Positions 12,761 through 25,859 of a stretch of DNA of 64,000 bases are shown in pieces. The notes under the pieces were generated by a model. That model had not been told where the DNA came from. It made no database searches and worked only from the letters and a program-made list of their open reading frames with translations. This DNA is from Welwitschia mirabilis (taxonomy: Eukaryota > Gnetophyta > Gnetopsida > Welwitschiales). How positions within the stretch are numbered: position 1 is the stretch's first letter; every line of letters begins with the position of its first letter. Made by a program: the position numbers and the translations under genes. Location: NCBI GenBank assembly GCA_051453625.1, contig JBOZIK010000001.1, positions 66,470,646 through 66,534,645 of the forward strand, read 5' to 3'.

Positions 12761-13429
12761 ATTAATGGGATACTATTGTATTCACTCATGCACCTCTTCT
12801 CTTACTTATTATTATAAGGATTAGAAGGAGTTCTTCTCGAAATACTAAATCTTATCAATTTGTACTTAGAGGGATTATTGTACTTGAGATTAACATTTTT
12901 TGATTCATTATTCCCATGGTCTTCCAGCTAGATATTTAAGGATAGAGTATTAGATTGTCATTTTTTAATTTTGTAAAGCCTTCAAATTTACATAATTAGT
13001 CTATGATTGATGTTGTACTTCTTTGATTTGCTATTATAGAGCACTGATATAATTGTTTTTATATTCTCTTTCATGGTTTGCCAATGTATGTATTGTTGAG
13101 AGATCATATAAAATTTATAATTAATTGTATTTTATCTTTTATAAGTAAAATAATTATTTATTAATACAATTATTATGATAGCTTCATTGAGAGTTAAAAA
13201 TACTTAACTATTTCATATTTAACAAATGTTAATCTTGATAATTATTTATATTAATATAATAAAATCATTTGAATACCTTTAATTTCATAACTACTTTTCT
13301 TGGCCTTAAATACAATATTCATTTATTCTACTTGATAATGTAGAACTATTGCAATGTTAGTGTGGTATTTCCTTATAAGATAAGTAAAGTAATAAGCTTT
13401 GATGACTACTTAATTAGATTAACATTAAA
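12761..13429. other. chromovirus leader, proximal part
   Basis: AT-rich, no motifs found. It joins the gag remnant to the tandem array on its right. Confidence 0.35.
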
Positions 13430-14965
13430 TTTAAGGTATGTGATCAATAATGTAGCATCCTCTTATGATTTTAATGAATTGTTATGCTCCCATGACTACT
13501 AGTGTTTGTCTATTATTAATTTTAAGGTGTCTATTCAATAGTATAACATCTTTTTATATATATAATAAAGTATTATGCTCTCATGATTTTGATTAAGCAT
13601 GAATTTTTATGTATCTACTTAATAATTTATTACTTCCCTATGATTCTATTCGATTAGTAGATCTTCATGATTATGCACGTCAGCATGACATCATGTCTAG
13701 GATATCATGTTAGTAGTTTAATGCTCTTTTATTGATCTAGTACACTATTAGGTCTTCTCAACTATATATGTTAGCATGACATCATGTTTAGATTGTCATG
13801 TTAGTAGCATGATGCCTCCTTACATATTTGGTCCACTACTAGATCCTCTTAACTATTGATGTCAACATGAATTATTTATTAACTATTATCTTACTAATGT
13901 GGTATTCGTTTATAGATCTGGTTCACTATTAGACCATCATAACTATTGATGTTAGCATGATATCATTTCTAGATTGTCATGTTAGTAGTTCAACATCCCT
14001 ATTATAGATCAAAATTATTATGAGCCTGTCATAACTATTAATGTTATCATGACATTATTTTTGAATTGCCATATTTATAGTGTGATGTTCCATTATGGAT
14101 CTAGTCCATTGTTAGGACCTCATGGCTACTAATATTAGCATGACATTTTTTCTGGCCTATTATGTTAGTAGAATAATGTCCTCTTATGGATCTAGTCCAC
14201 TGTTAGGCCTTTGTAATTACTGATATCAGTATGACATTATTTTTAGGATACCATATCAGTAATGTGATACCCTCTTATTAATCTGGTCTACTATTAGAAC
14301 TTTATAACTATATATGTTAATATGAAATCATTTCTTGACTATCATATCAATAGTGTGATACTCCCTTATTGATCTTGTTTACTCTTAGATTTGTAAGGCT
14401 ATCAATGTCGTCATTATATTACTTCTAGGCTACCATATTAGTAATATAATCCCTTATGGATTTGATCCACTATTAGACCCTGAAAGCTACTTATTTCAAT
14501 ATGACATCATGTCTAGATTTCCATGTTAATACTATGGCATTCCTTTATGGATTTGATCAATCATTAGATCGTCATGACTACTAATGTTAGCATGACATAT
14601 TTATAAGCTACCATGTTAGTAGTGCAATGCTTTCTTATAACTTTGATTTATCTTTTTAATTTAAAGACTACCTCTATCTTCATTACTTATCTCTCTGATG
14701 AAATTATATTATCTAGTTAGTAGTGTGATATCCTCTTATAAGTCTAGTTTATCTTTTTACTTTACAATCTACTTATATCTTTACTATTTATATCTATGAT
14801 TAAATTATGTTATCTAATTAATAGATGGCATCCCCTTATAAGTTTAATTCATTATTTTGCTTTACAAAGCACTTGGATCTCTAATGATTATATTATGATG
14901 AAATTAAATTATCCAGTCAATAGTGTGATACAACCTTATAAGATTGGTTTACCTTTTAAGTTGTC
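13430..14965. repeat. tandem array, about 11 units of 91 bp plus variant units
   Basis: Eleven units averaging 91 bp start at about 13675, 13770, 13860, 13950, 14042, 14133, 14224, 14315, 14406, 14493 and 14585. A typical unit reads GTTAGCATGACATCATGTCT, then a TGTCATGTTAGTAGTGTGAT block, then CTCTTATGGATCTGGTCCAC and TATTAG, and ends in ATAACTACTGAT. A second, related type with a ...TTATAAGTCTAGTTTATCTTTTTACTTTA... core repeats at about 14640-14965. Looser relatives occupy 13430-13670. Each unit contains CATGACA and TGTCATG and can therefore fold as a hairpin. No ORF runs through it. The array lies inside the chromovirus leader. Confidence 0.85.
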
Positions 14966-17900
14966 ATGGATTTTATATGATTCATTTTTCTCCTCTTTTA
15001 ACTTGTCTACCTTACTTTCTCCTTCTTAATCATATTACTATTCTAATTAAGGTTTAGTCAGTTATCACATCAGTCATAGTTCTAATGTTGTGTCAATAAG
15101 TATAAAAGTTTCTTTATTATAGCTATAAAAAGGTGTAAGAAATCCATTTTAACCTAAATTTTTAACTTTTTATCATATATATAGGAGGTAAGCATATTTT
15201 TTTAAAACTTTATATTTTTATCATTTAAAAGTTATTACTTTTTCTAGATTATTTTCTTTAACTTCTTTACACTTTTTCCACCCTTCAACCCAAGTTCGTT
15301 TTCTCATTATTCATAGGTATGGCTCCTAAGAATTTTTCTTATATTATATGGTTAAATTATAATATTAGATTTCCTCATGAAACATGATATAACTGAAGGA
15401 TTTGAAGAAACCCTCAAGGTAGTAGGAAGGCATCGAGCACTAGCTTTTATCATTGGAATGTAGATCCCCAATTTTATTCATAATGAATGAATAAATACTA
15501 AATACAATAAGAGAAATTAGAAGGACTCAAATATAGATAGCAATGGATAAGAAGAATTAAAGAGAGAATAGAAGAGGGATGAGGAAGATATGAGGGAGTA
15601 GCTATAACCACTCTTATAAAAATTAAATATGTCTAAACAATAACTTATTGATTAAGCTTGAATTTAGATGGATACTTAGCTTTAGTATTTTTTATCTCCT
15701 TTTCCTTTTTCATTTTAATCTTCATTCATTTAAGGTCTTTTGTATCTTATATTTTATCTAAGCTTTATATGATTATGCTAATTGTACCTTCCAGCAATCC
15801 CATTTTCTATAACTCCTTAAGCTATAAAGTGTACTTTTGGTCTTTTAGATGGAGATCTTAAGTTATTTTAATTTTTAAATTATAAATTACAAGCACCAAA
15901 TTTCTTTCAAGCTATGTTCTGTAATTTTGTTGGTCATAAAATCCATCATTAGAATTACCATGGTATCTCTACAAGATGTAATTTTTGTTCCTTATTACAC
16001 TTCTTTAGGACTTCTTATTATAATCAAGGGTTTCCTTCACTCTTGTTCTTTTTTAAACTTTTTAAGTATGTCATTTACCTTCTATCTATAGCTTATAATC
16101 ATGAAGTTTCCTTCAACTAGATTACTGCATTCACTCTAAACTGATTTTATAATTAACTAAGATGAATCAAAACTTAGATTTTGGTTATTTAACTAGTGGA
16201 AACATTCTTATTTTTCTATATTTTCCTTTTTGTAGTAGTTATTACCTTGAGAACATTAAATAAATTAAACTCTCCTCTTATATTGTGTTGTTCTCAGAGT
16301 CCTTTAATCCTTATGGATTATGCTTTTCTTTTAATAATGAAAGAAACCCTCATTATTCTTTAATAAGTAAAGTGCATTCTAATGAGGTAATTGGTTCTCA
16401 TGCCTTCTACAAAAGATACTATTATTAGTTTCTTATTTTTATTTTCTTTTTTAATTTTGTAGATGAAAATAGATGAGAATATATCTTCTAAAGGTTCATG
16501 TTCTAAAGAAAATAATAAGTTCTTTCCATTAAAAAAATATTACTCCTACTTTAACATTTCTTAATGTAGATGAGACAGAGAAATGATTTCCACTTACTAT
16601 CCCTCATAGGTCCAAACATCAAGTAAAGGTAATATTTTCTTGGTTTTTATTCTCCTTAATTATCATTAATTTTGAAGTTGTTGTATTTCAATGTTATACT
16701 TTATTATAGAAGAACAATCACCTTCCATCTCTTACTACACTCAAGAAGTAAAAAAAGATAAGCATGATGAAATATAGAAATATTCCTTCCAGTGTTAACG
16801 TAACTGGTCTTATTTGATTTTCATCTTTATCTAAATTATTAATTCCTTTCTTATTTGAGTTAAAATAGGATTACCTTTGGTGGGATGACTAATGTTAATT
16901 CCTTTATGTAGTTAGTTAATTTTTATACTACACCATACCTAGATTTGAAAAATGTTTTCATGTCAATTAGAATATAGTCATTTATTTTATTTTTAACTTT
17001 TCATTCTTCTTCTTTAACATTATCAATCATATTCCTATTGATTTTCACAATATTAATAGGAGTCTCTCTACAACCATTGCATAATTGGTTCTAAATGTTT
17101 AGGATTTATTGATCTAGATTAATTAGGCTAAATAGTTAGAAGTTCTTATTATTCAATAAGCTACTAAGAATTCTCATTAAGATGATAGATGCTTTTTTCC
17201 TTCATGAATGATAGAGCTATAAGTTTAAAAGATTTTTTTAACATCCTTATTCTAGGGAATATTTAACTTATCATTTAATGTATCCTTTATGGGATTATAT
17301 CTACTAGAATTTTAAGCTAATTATCAACTAGTTGGAGGTAGTATAATGTATGAAATAACATAAGATAAATCAGTTGGTATCCTCTTAGTTTTACTTTCAA
17401 ATGCTAGACGTATGTTGAGATAATGCGTGAATATTGTTATAGTAAACTTGAGGCATTTGATATGGTTCTTAATAGTATTCATTTATTATAGGTATAGTTT
17501 AACTTTATGCACTTGGTAATTGGATCCTTCAGATCAAATAGTCTTACACAAAGGCTATTATTTCTACATAAGTGTAGAATAATACCTAGATCATTCACTT
17601 AGAGCATATTCTTAATCATTCTCTTAAACTATTAGTTCATATAAAGAAGAATCTTTTTACCATTTACCATTATCATTAAGCATCCAAAGAGTATCTTAAG
17701 AAGTATTTAAAATGTACAATTACTTCATTAAGTCCTTGCTATAGTAACTTTTTACCTTGGACTGTCGAGTACCTGATGATGAAAAAAGAAATTCTTCCTA
17801 TTCCAATTAATCCTTTTCTTAGGAATTCTTATTTATGTAAGTATAGATCCAAGTGATGTACTGCTTTTCTTATCTCATTTTGTTTAAGGACTTATTATAT

Positions 17901-18000
17901 ATTTTTAATTTACTTGTTGGTTTTTATATTTCACTTCATTTCTAGTTGTACCAGTTATTGAAATGTTAAAAAAATTCACATATTAGTATGAAGAAACTCT
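14966..18000. other. long leader segment of chromovirus, possible nested insertion
   Basis: About 3 kb between the tandem array and the PBS. Several plus-strand stretches look like decayed exons with pyrimidine-rich acceptors. Examples are the ATTCATAG before GTATGGCTCCTAAG near 15315, the TTTTGTAG before ATGAAAATAGATGAG near 16460, and an AAAATAG before GATTACCTTTGGTGGG near 16870. I could not assign them to a family, and stops are frequent. Chromovirus leaders are normally a few hundred bases, so this may be a captured or nested sequence. Confidence 0.4.
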
Positions 18001-18011
18001 CTATGATACCA
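18001..18011 (-). other. primer binding site of chromovirus
   Basis: The minus strand reads TGGTATCATAG, three bases inside the 5' LTR. This matches the usual complement of the initiator tRNA-Met 3' end (TGGTATCAGAGC) with one substitution. It would prime minus-strand cDNA synthesis. Confidence 0.8.
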
Positions 18012-18015
18012 ATTA

Positions 18016-18520
18016 TGATGTTTTTAGATTCTCTTAATAAAATTAAAATAATAGAAAAATATTTCAATAGTAATCAAAAGATCATTTCATAACATTAAAA
18101 AAGACTTGAAAAAATGGTAAAATATTTATTAAATAAGTAAAAACAAAATACATCCAAAGAAAAAACATTATTCATTTTTCTTATGATATCTCCATAATAG
18201 ACTTGAGATACTATTATGCTAAATGTAAGAGGGTAATCCAACTATGTTATATTACCTTTAAGGTTTAGTTTATGATAACTCTTTGAAACTAAGCTAATTT
18301 GTTAAGAACTCAATATTCTTATGCAAGTAACATGCATACCCTTTACCTTCCAAAATTCCTTAATTAACCATAATGAAATGACATGACTTTTTATGAAATA
18401 GTTCTTTTGCAAAAGTTACATCCTTTAAAAAGATAATTACAATGCTTAATGCTATATTTTATATAACAAAATTATTATAACAAATAATGATTTTAAAAAT
18501 AAGTTTTTGGGATCATTACA
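18016..18520 (-). repeat. 5' LTR of chromovirus
   Basis: Begins on the minus strand with TGTAATGATCCC (18520 downward) and ends near ...CATCA beside the PBS. It pairs with the LTR at 8053-8564. TGTAAYGACCC-like starts are usual for plant chromovirus LTRs. Confidence 0.8.
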
Positions 18521-20722
18521 ATGGGCGCTTAGCCCTTTTTTAAGAAAATCTAGGATGAGGGTTTAATACTTTAGGATTTTCTAGTTAGAACTCTACATTA
18601 GAAATATGTTTCTTCTATGGCTAAAGATAATAGCTAATTTGGATGTTATAACTAACTAGTTTTGTAATGAATTTTTTTTCACTTTTTCATAATAACTTTA
18701 GAATGCAAGCTTAGAAGGCATTCTACAAAAGGAACTAGCATTTCCATATAAATAACCAATGTTGTTAGTATTTTATATTAGTTCATCTTAAATTTTAAAA
18801 ATGTTCTCTAAAATACTGATAGATTCCTAAAATTATTATGGTGAAATTCATAAATAGCATAAGACATATCTTTATATTTAAAATGATTAAATTGATGTCT
18901 TGCCTATAATAAATTGGCCTGAAATACTTGAGAGAAATGTTAATCTCTACATGATAACACATTTCTTAATCATATTTTTTTTAGTTCATTAGTAAAACAT
19001 TGATAAAAAATGATTAAAAAGGAAAACTTTTGAGTATTATGTTAGTATGATAAAACTTTAAAAACTTTTAATTAATTTTTGAAAACTAAAGCATTAAAAA
19101 TACATTCTTTTTTTTTTGGCCAAAGAATGAAAACTCCATATCCCCTAACCAAAGTTAAACTTTACCCTCAAAGTTTGAAAAGGTATAAAAATTTAATGCA
19201 AAATTTAAGAATAAGGTAAAACAATTTTTAGAAGAAAGATGCTTTATTACATGTCATTTTATTATAACTAGCACAAGGCAAAAGTGAAAACCAATGCAAA
19301 CTAATATAAAATGTATAAGAAAAATAAAACTAGTAAAGTTATTATTAAAAATCATAACTATAATTTCTAATTAATTGCATCTTACTTAATAGTTTAGAAT
19401 TATTTCTCTTAGATTAAAACATAAAGTTACAAATCATTGTATAATAAAAACATTTGTACTTCCTGGTCAACTTTCTCATAGAATGGGAATGAGATAAAAA
19501 TGACAATGTGAATGGACATGAAATGAAAAAAAAAATAGTAATGCATATGAATACTTAACCATCCTATCTATAAATAAAAGAGAGAAATTACTTAAGCTAC
19601 TTTCCTTGTTTATTGAATTTTATAATTTTTAATTTTATTTAATGGATCTAAATTCCATAGTATTAAGGTATTGATTAAATACACTTATGTAAATCTAAAA
19701 TTAGTAAACAAACATTAAGTATAATTACTAAAGAAAGTAAAAAATAGATGTCTCTAATTCCTACCTTCATTTCCTTTCCACTTTATTTCTACAATCATTA
19801 GTACCTTTGTTTTATACATTTTGATCTTATTAAGTAAAAAGTATTATGACACTTTATTCCAATAGTGTTAAGCATGTTGTGCTTAAATAATTCAATTCTA
19901 TATTTTTGGTAAGCATTTATAGCCATATTACAATTAAATGCATTACAAATAGATTGTTAGAGCTATATTGCTAGTGAGCATTCATATCCTTAATATAGTT
20001 AACTAAATGTAATAGTAATGATTAAAAATAAAAATGCACCTTTAAAGAAGATTTATTTTTCTTGTAATTCCACTTCTTATATTCATTATTTTAATATTTA
20101 CATAGGAGGAATCATTAGCTTATTAGCCTAAGTAAGAAACAATCTTATCTTCATGAATGCTTGAAAATTATGGTTACAATATGAAAGTAGAAATTCAACC
20201 TCTTTATACTTTTACTTTTTCAAAATTCAAGACCTCAAGTGACTAAAAACCTTAATAATATAACTAAAAAAATGAACATAGCATACTATTAAAAATCATA
20301 AGTGCACGTAATATTACCTAAAATTTGGGACAACAAAAAGATCCCTTGTTATTAATTTAATTATTACAAGCCATTAGCTAGGATCATTAAGTCTTAAAAA
20401 CTCCTAAGTAAATGGGATGGATGGATGTTTATTAAGTCTTATGAAATAATGCTATAATAAAAATAGTAAGATATGAGGTTTGAAAAGATGATAAATAATT
20501 ATATGATGTGGATAAAACTTAGAGTTACCTATGTAAAACGGTTTGAGATGATGATTATATAGTTGACAGTGTTTAGGTGGTTTTACGAGAAAGACATTAA
20601 TAAGTAGCAAGGTTTTAATGTTTTTAAATTTTTCTATCCTAATCCTAATCTTAAAAAGATAAATACATGTTATAGTTATGGAATGAAACTGATATTTCTA
20701 CATGCTAAACTTTTACTCTATG
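18521..20722. other. AT-rich sequence, nothing recognised
   Basis: About 2.2 kb with stops in all frames and no transposon domain or RNA gene that I can see. A poly-T run of nine lies near 19110. Confidence 0.35.
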
Positions 20723-21157
20723 TTGCAGTGTATATTTGTGCAAATGTCACATTCTAAACCAGATCCTATGAATCATAAATATATAGATTTTACAAAATAC
20801 AATACACTAATATAGATGGAGTAACTCAAATTTTGTATTATCATTGAAGGTATAGGTGAGAAGAAAGAGAATGTATTTCCAAAATAAAACACTATGTATC
20901 CTTACAGTAGAATAAGATAAAAATGCAGAAATAATAATGCAAACATACTATGCAAATGAAATGCAAATCTAAACTAAATGAAACTTCCCTTCCATTACCA
21001 AATTAACCTATCACAGAGATCAATCTTGTATAATCTAGATTAATCAAGAAAATCCATCACTAGATCAAGACCAATCTAAGCTATTAGGTACATCAAACAG
21101 AATATGAAAACAATGCAAAGTTAATCTAGGAAAGGAAATGTAATGTGCCTAAACTAA

Positions 21158-21243
21158 CAATGTCAAACATAGCAAAGGTTACCCTCATGTTCTATATCAC
21201 CAATGTCAAACTTAGAAAAGGTTACCCTCATGTTCTATATCAT
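21158..21243. repeat. 43-bp direct duplication
   Basis: Two 43-bp copies, 21158-21200 and 21201-21243, start CAATGTCAAAC and contain AAAGGTTACCCTCATGTTCT. The other family P copies have a single unit here, so the duplication is private to this copy. Confidence 0.85.
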
Positions 21244-22463
21244 CAAATAAGATATTACAAAATTAGAAGAAACATAAACCATAAGGTACATGTACAAAAT
21301 AAAAATATAAAAAGACAAATAGAGTTTTGATCAAAATTGAATCAACATCCATGTTATAAAGTAGTAGCACCTACATGAAGGATACATATCCCAATACCAA
21401 GAAAGAATTTTCTGTACAATAATAATAAATAAACCTTTAACCTTTTGATCTCCTTTCATGATAATTTTTAAGGTAAATGAAGATAAAACTAAAGTCAATG
21501 ATAGAGAAGATATTTATTTAAAAAAATAGATTCTAAACTCAAGAAATAATAATAGGCGCTGAGCAACTCTAAAAGATACACAAGAAAGTATGAGAGAAAT
21601 GGCCAAAATTCAGTGAAGTTTAGTAATTATTTGGATATCACAAGAGATGATGCCATCTCATAAGAGTTCCACATCAACTACTAGGTTAATCTAGTGAGCA
21701 TCCTCCTTAGCCTAAGTGTTTTTGTTTTTCATATAACCATTTGGATGATGAGGTGGATAATAGGCTTTTGTAGAGTTTTTCATGTATTTCATTAGCCTCT
21801 TTGTTTGCAGGAATTTTTCTTTAAATAAGAAATACTTTAAATTACTTCAAATGGTATAAAATTTAATAAATATTGCATGTCTTTGTATCATTTATCTTAG
21901 CTCTTCATTATTGTTGAAATTTAGTATAAACCTATCTAATGCTTTCAAAACTACTCAAAATACCTTATTAAATACATATTAATTTATAATGCAATATAGC
22001 CCTCCACTTACTCTTATCAGTCCCTGATAAAACCAAGTGAACAAGCATGATTGCAAGCTAAATTATGTATCAATAAATCAACTAATGAATTATAGAATAA
22101 ACTCAAAAATATTTTTAAAGATCTGAAAATGCTAGGCAAAAAAGTTTAAAAAAAATAGATAACTAAACATTTTACATGTGTAGTGCAATTAGTTGTATAA
22201 TCTTCTTGGTGTCATTTAGATTATGTAGGGGATGACAGGTTGAAAAAATATTCATAAAAAATAGAAGCCTATGATAAAAATTTTCAAAAAAATAGATATT
22301 AAATATAATGATTATCAATCACCTCCCACTGAATATATAGTAGATAAAAGATAATCATGGATAATACAAATAGCTCTCATCATGTAGTTTAAAAAATGAC
22401 ATATACAAGTATGCATGAAATCCAACAATAAAAACATATACCATGTAAATACTCAAAATAAGA

Positions 22464-22508
22464 TGTGTGTGTGTATGTGTGTATGTGTGTGTGTATGTGT
22501 ATGTATCA
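22464..22508. repeat. GT/GTAT microsatellite
   Basis: A run of GTGTGTGTGTATGTGTGTAT-type dinucleotide repeats interrupted by ATGT. It lies within family P, downstream of the coding remnant in gene orientation. Confidence 0.9.
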
Positions 22509-22679
22509 TAAGTTTATATAATATATGGAGGAAAAGATACAAACCAATAAGAAATCACTCCCCTCATTGACTTATAATGAACTCCTAATGGGTGATAGGC
22601 TCAGGTGCAAGAGGATAAGTGAAAGGATGCTTAAGATTAGTAGGGAAATGATTATCTAATAATGTCATTATATTTTTCA

Positions 22680-23800
22680 CCATCTCATCTCTTTATACTC
22701 ATACTATATCTGGGAGATCCACCATCACACTATGCTCTATTTATAGGTTGTGTTATTTGACATCCATAAGCTACTCTTTAGTGTGTTATACTCTCCTCTC
22801 AACTGCTTGAATCCTTTAATCTAATGTATAGATGCCTTATTCTATGACGCCTTTGATAGCCTTAGTGGTATCTACTAGGAGTGCCTAAATTTGCTCAAGT
22901 GCAGCACCAACCAAAGATCTCTAAACTTGAGGTCTTTCTACCTCTTTCGGTACTTGTATGCCCATGTCCTATAGGTAATAAACTGAAGTTTGTATGTAAA
23001 TAACTTCTCAATTATAGACTTTGATATACCAAAATGTATAAACATGGATAAGAGAAGGCATCGATACCTCAAAGTTTACAGCCATTATGCCTATGCCATG
23101 GATTTGAGTTTTTTCCATATAAATGTGGATAAGTTCATCTACTCATCCTACTTAAACATTGCCAGTATCTACAAGTGGGTTACTATGGCATGATTATTTT
23201 GAAAAGATAATATAATTTTGTGGATCAACCCTCTATGCAAAATCTGATAGGTATGAGTCAATCATATCATTGAAAAACTTTGCTTAACTAATGTTAAATT
23301 TATTGATATATCTAATGCTACATTGTACATATGACACTTCTCTATTCTACTAGCTAAATATATATGAATACTCCTAATACCATCAAGATTCATTCACAAT
23401 TATAATATGGTTTGGGAGAACGTAATTTCATAGCCTTGAATTGTAACTACAATCATGTGTACTAGTTATTCATAGATATTGGGGCAACGCTCTATGTGCA
23501 TGATGTCATAAAATTCCCTGGTCTTAGATACATAGTACATCCCTTATTCATCTAAGATCAATTAGAGTTATAAGTTATCAACTTTGGTTTGCCTCTAGCT
23601 CTAATTAGCTCATGAAGTTCTCAAAGTATTTCTCAACATGAATAGTAGCTGTCTGGATAGTGAGAGATCTAGCATGTTGATGTGGAGAATGTACTGACTC
23701 TACAAGCTTAACCTCCAATGGTGCTAGTGGATCTGCCTTCTACTCAGTAGCTTTAACCTTAGCCTTAGCCTATCTAGCTCTATGTGTGCATGACCTACTC
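22680..23800 (-). pseudogene. plant transposon-protein-like ORF of family P (PF20167-like)
   Basis: Read on the minus strand, the N-terminal part (23800-23440) has a basic, alanine-rich stretch, then V-E-K-Y-F and the motif REFYDIMHIERCP (REFYDIM at 23499-23519), followed by a YEITFS-like segment. A middle block (about 23000-23250) has FIWKKLKSMA (23095-23124) and a LRYRCLLLSMFIHFG-like segment. The C-terminal part (22970-22680) reads as a heptad-like stretch (ALEQI, AIKGVIE, RIQAVERRV), probably a coiled coil. This order resembles the 'putative plant transposon protein' family found in many plant transposable elements: REFYA.., then a ...RG..PYG.LIT.I...FG-type block, then a coiled coil. Its function is not known. 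Stops and at least one possible intron break it. The family call is from memory of motif style. Confidence 0.45.
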
Positions 23801-24560
23801 AATCATAAATACATAATATATTATGTGAGATTTGGTGGATATAACTAAAATGCATTATATGGATGTTCAAAATAACCTCAAATACTAGTTTAAAAATGTG
23901 TAAAATTATGAAAATATGTCCCACTTCCCCTCAAAAGTATTAATACATCTTGTATTTCTTAGTTATGTGAAGGAAAATATGAAACACCAAAAATGTTAAA
24001 AATTGTATTTTAGGTGAGCCTCATATAAGGTCAAAAATAAAAGTACTAAAATGAAAAATTTAATCCACTGGAAACATAGAGCAGACTGTGCAAATTAATT
24101 TAACTTAAAGGACCACTATGTTTTGCCTTACAATCTATGGAAAAAATGAGTTTTAAAGTTAAAATTCTAATTCTACATTATAAAATACACAAGTCATCAT
24201 ATCTTTCAAAATACATGGTGAAAATCAGATCCATAAGTTCCTAATTAAAGAGATTAAAAAACTAAATAACATATATGGAAACTATGCATTGAAAGGCTAA
24301 GAATTGGAATAAAAATTTAATCAAAAAACAAAAAAAATAAGGGAGAATATCATCTCTTAAGAGAACGGGTAAAAATGAAAGAGAACGAAATAAAAATGAG
24401 GAAAAAAATTGACATTGTAATTTTATTGTACTATCATCTAGTCGCATCATCTAGATGACAACCCTAAGATGAATGTCAGAAAAAATCTCAGTGTCATTTC
24501 CAATGTCATCTAGATGACTAGGTGGACAACAAGATTATGAAAAAGTTCTCAAAAATGAAA

Positions 24561-25859
24561 ATGTTAGCTAAGAAAATTAGGCTCAGATAGCAACATGAAG
24601 GTAACAGAATGTATCAAAATCTTTCAAAAAAGAGGGAATGAGGAAGAGCTATGACAAATAAAGATGATAAGAAAAACTCAAAATAAATGAAAAATAGGGT
24701 GACAAAAATGTACAATTAGATGCAAACCTAATAAATAAGGTAAAGAATATGTTCAAATTAAAAAAATAAAAAAGAAAAAGTTTATAACTCCAAAAGATAC
24801 AAAAATAATTTATAATGAAAATCATAGAGCATAAAAAATTATTTTTTAATTAAAATGCTAAAAGAAAATTAATGTAATATTAAAAGAAATTCCATGAATA
24901 ACACTAAGGAAACTACTAAATAATAAGGTCTTATGTGAGAATAGAAAAATATGAAAATGACTTTGAAATAACAAACTAAAGAACTTTAAAAAAAAAAAAA
25001 AGTAGAATGAAAATAGACATGAGAAACTAAAACTATAGCTTACTCATCATAAATTTTAACCTAGAAAATCCATTTGAAAGACATCATAAAGCTACTTGAG
25101 TAAGAATGCAAGAAAAATTATACTAACTTCATAAATTTCAACTTAAAAAGATATTAATAATAATAACACCAAAGACTAAGTGCTTAGAATAATGAACGAT
25201 AAGATCAAAAGCTACCCAAAAATGCACTCACTTGCTCAAAACCTAAAACACACTGAAATCCTTAAAAGTTAAATGATCATGTGAAAATACTATGAGTCTA
25301 GAAAATAAGTAATGCCTTTGATAATACTAGGAACATTACTGACTCCATAGCTTTAAAGTTTATTACAACTTTCCATGATGAGGGGAGTGTAGCCATAGTT
25401 AGAGATACAAGGACTTATAAATCATGGTTAACTGACTTCCTAATGAAGTTTCCATAGCTACCAACATTGCTAAAAGTTCCTTTCAGAAAAATTTACTTCA
25501 ATGTAATAGGATATCATGATAATAGAAATAATAGAAATAATTCCCACATGATGACATACTCAAAAAGAAGAAGGTGAATAAGTAATATGACAGATAGAAA
25601 AGAACAAACCTAAACAACCAAAGATCTTACACCATTGAAAAAGAAGAAAACTAACTAAGAAATCTTTCTTTAAAATGAAGTTCATAGATATAGAAGTGTT
25701 TTAATATTATATGAATCCAATATTATCACTGTAAAATGCCCAGGTACAAATACTAATTATAAAAACTTCATAAAGCAAATACATAACTTAGATTAAAAGA
25801 TAATCAAGTAATATCAATACATTCATCAAAGGAATAAGCTAAGAAATTACTTAGAAAAT
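24561..25859. other. AT-rich sequence, nothing recognised
   Basis: Adenine-rich sequence with stops in all frames. No domain or border could be identified between family P and the Athila fragment. Confidence 0.35.

Larger units (their letters stand above)
8053..18520 (-). mobile_element. Ty3/Gypsy chromovirus, full length but decayed
   Basis: This minus-strand element has related LTRs at both ends (8053-8564 and 18016-18520), a PPT beside the 3' LTR and a PBS beside the 5' LTR. In between lie gag, RT, RNase H, integrase and a chromodomain remnant, in the order expected of chromoviruses. Possible 5-bp target duplications are ATGGA (8046-8050) and ATGGG (18521-18525), one mismatch apart. The element spans about 10.5 kb. 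The excess comes from a leader of about 5 kb between PBS and gag that includes a tandem array. All reading frames carry many stops and frameshifts, so it is not autonomous. Confidence 0.85.
20723..24560 (-). mobile_element. repeat family P, copy 1
   Basis: The left edge, TGTTGCAGTGTATATTTGTG, recurs at 44748 and 63114, and the sequence to its right is shared with those copies over hundreds of bases (for example the ATATAGATTTT..CAATACACTAATATAGATG block and the TTAATCTAGGAAAGGAAATG block). A minus-strand gene remnant fills 22680-23800. No LTR pair, terminal inverted repeat or RT was found, so the element class is unknown. The right border is uncertain; a CATCTAGATGAT-type palindromic motif repeats near 24430-24520. 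Confidence 0.55.

Noticed and set aside
13430-14965. CRISPR-like array
   Set aside because: Units are tandem, of one diverging sequence, without constant repeats and unique spacers, inside a plant retrotransposon; it is a minisatellite.
8053-18520. Tekay/Del assignment of the chromovirus
   Set aside because: The integrase C-terminus and chromodomain fit chromoviruses in general, but the frames are too decayed to choose a lineage by eye.
21145-21330. 61-codon frame on the plus strand with repeated peptide
   Set aside because: Produced by the 43-bp DNA duplication in a non-coding part of family P.
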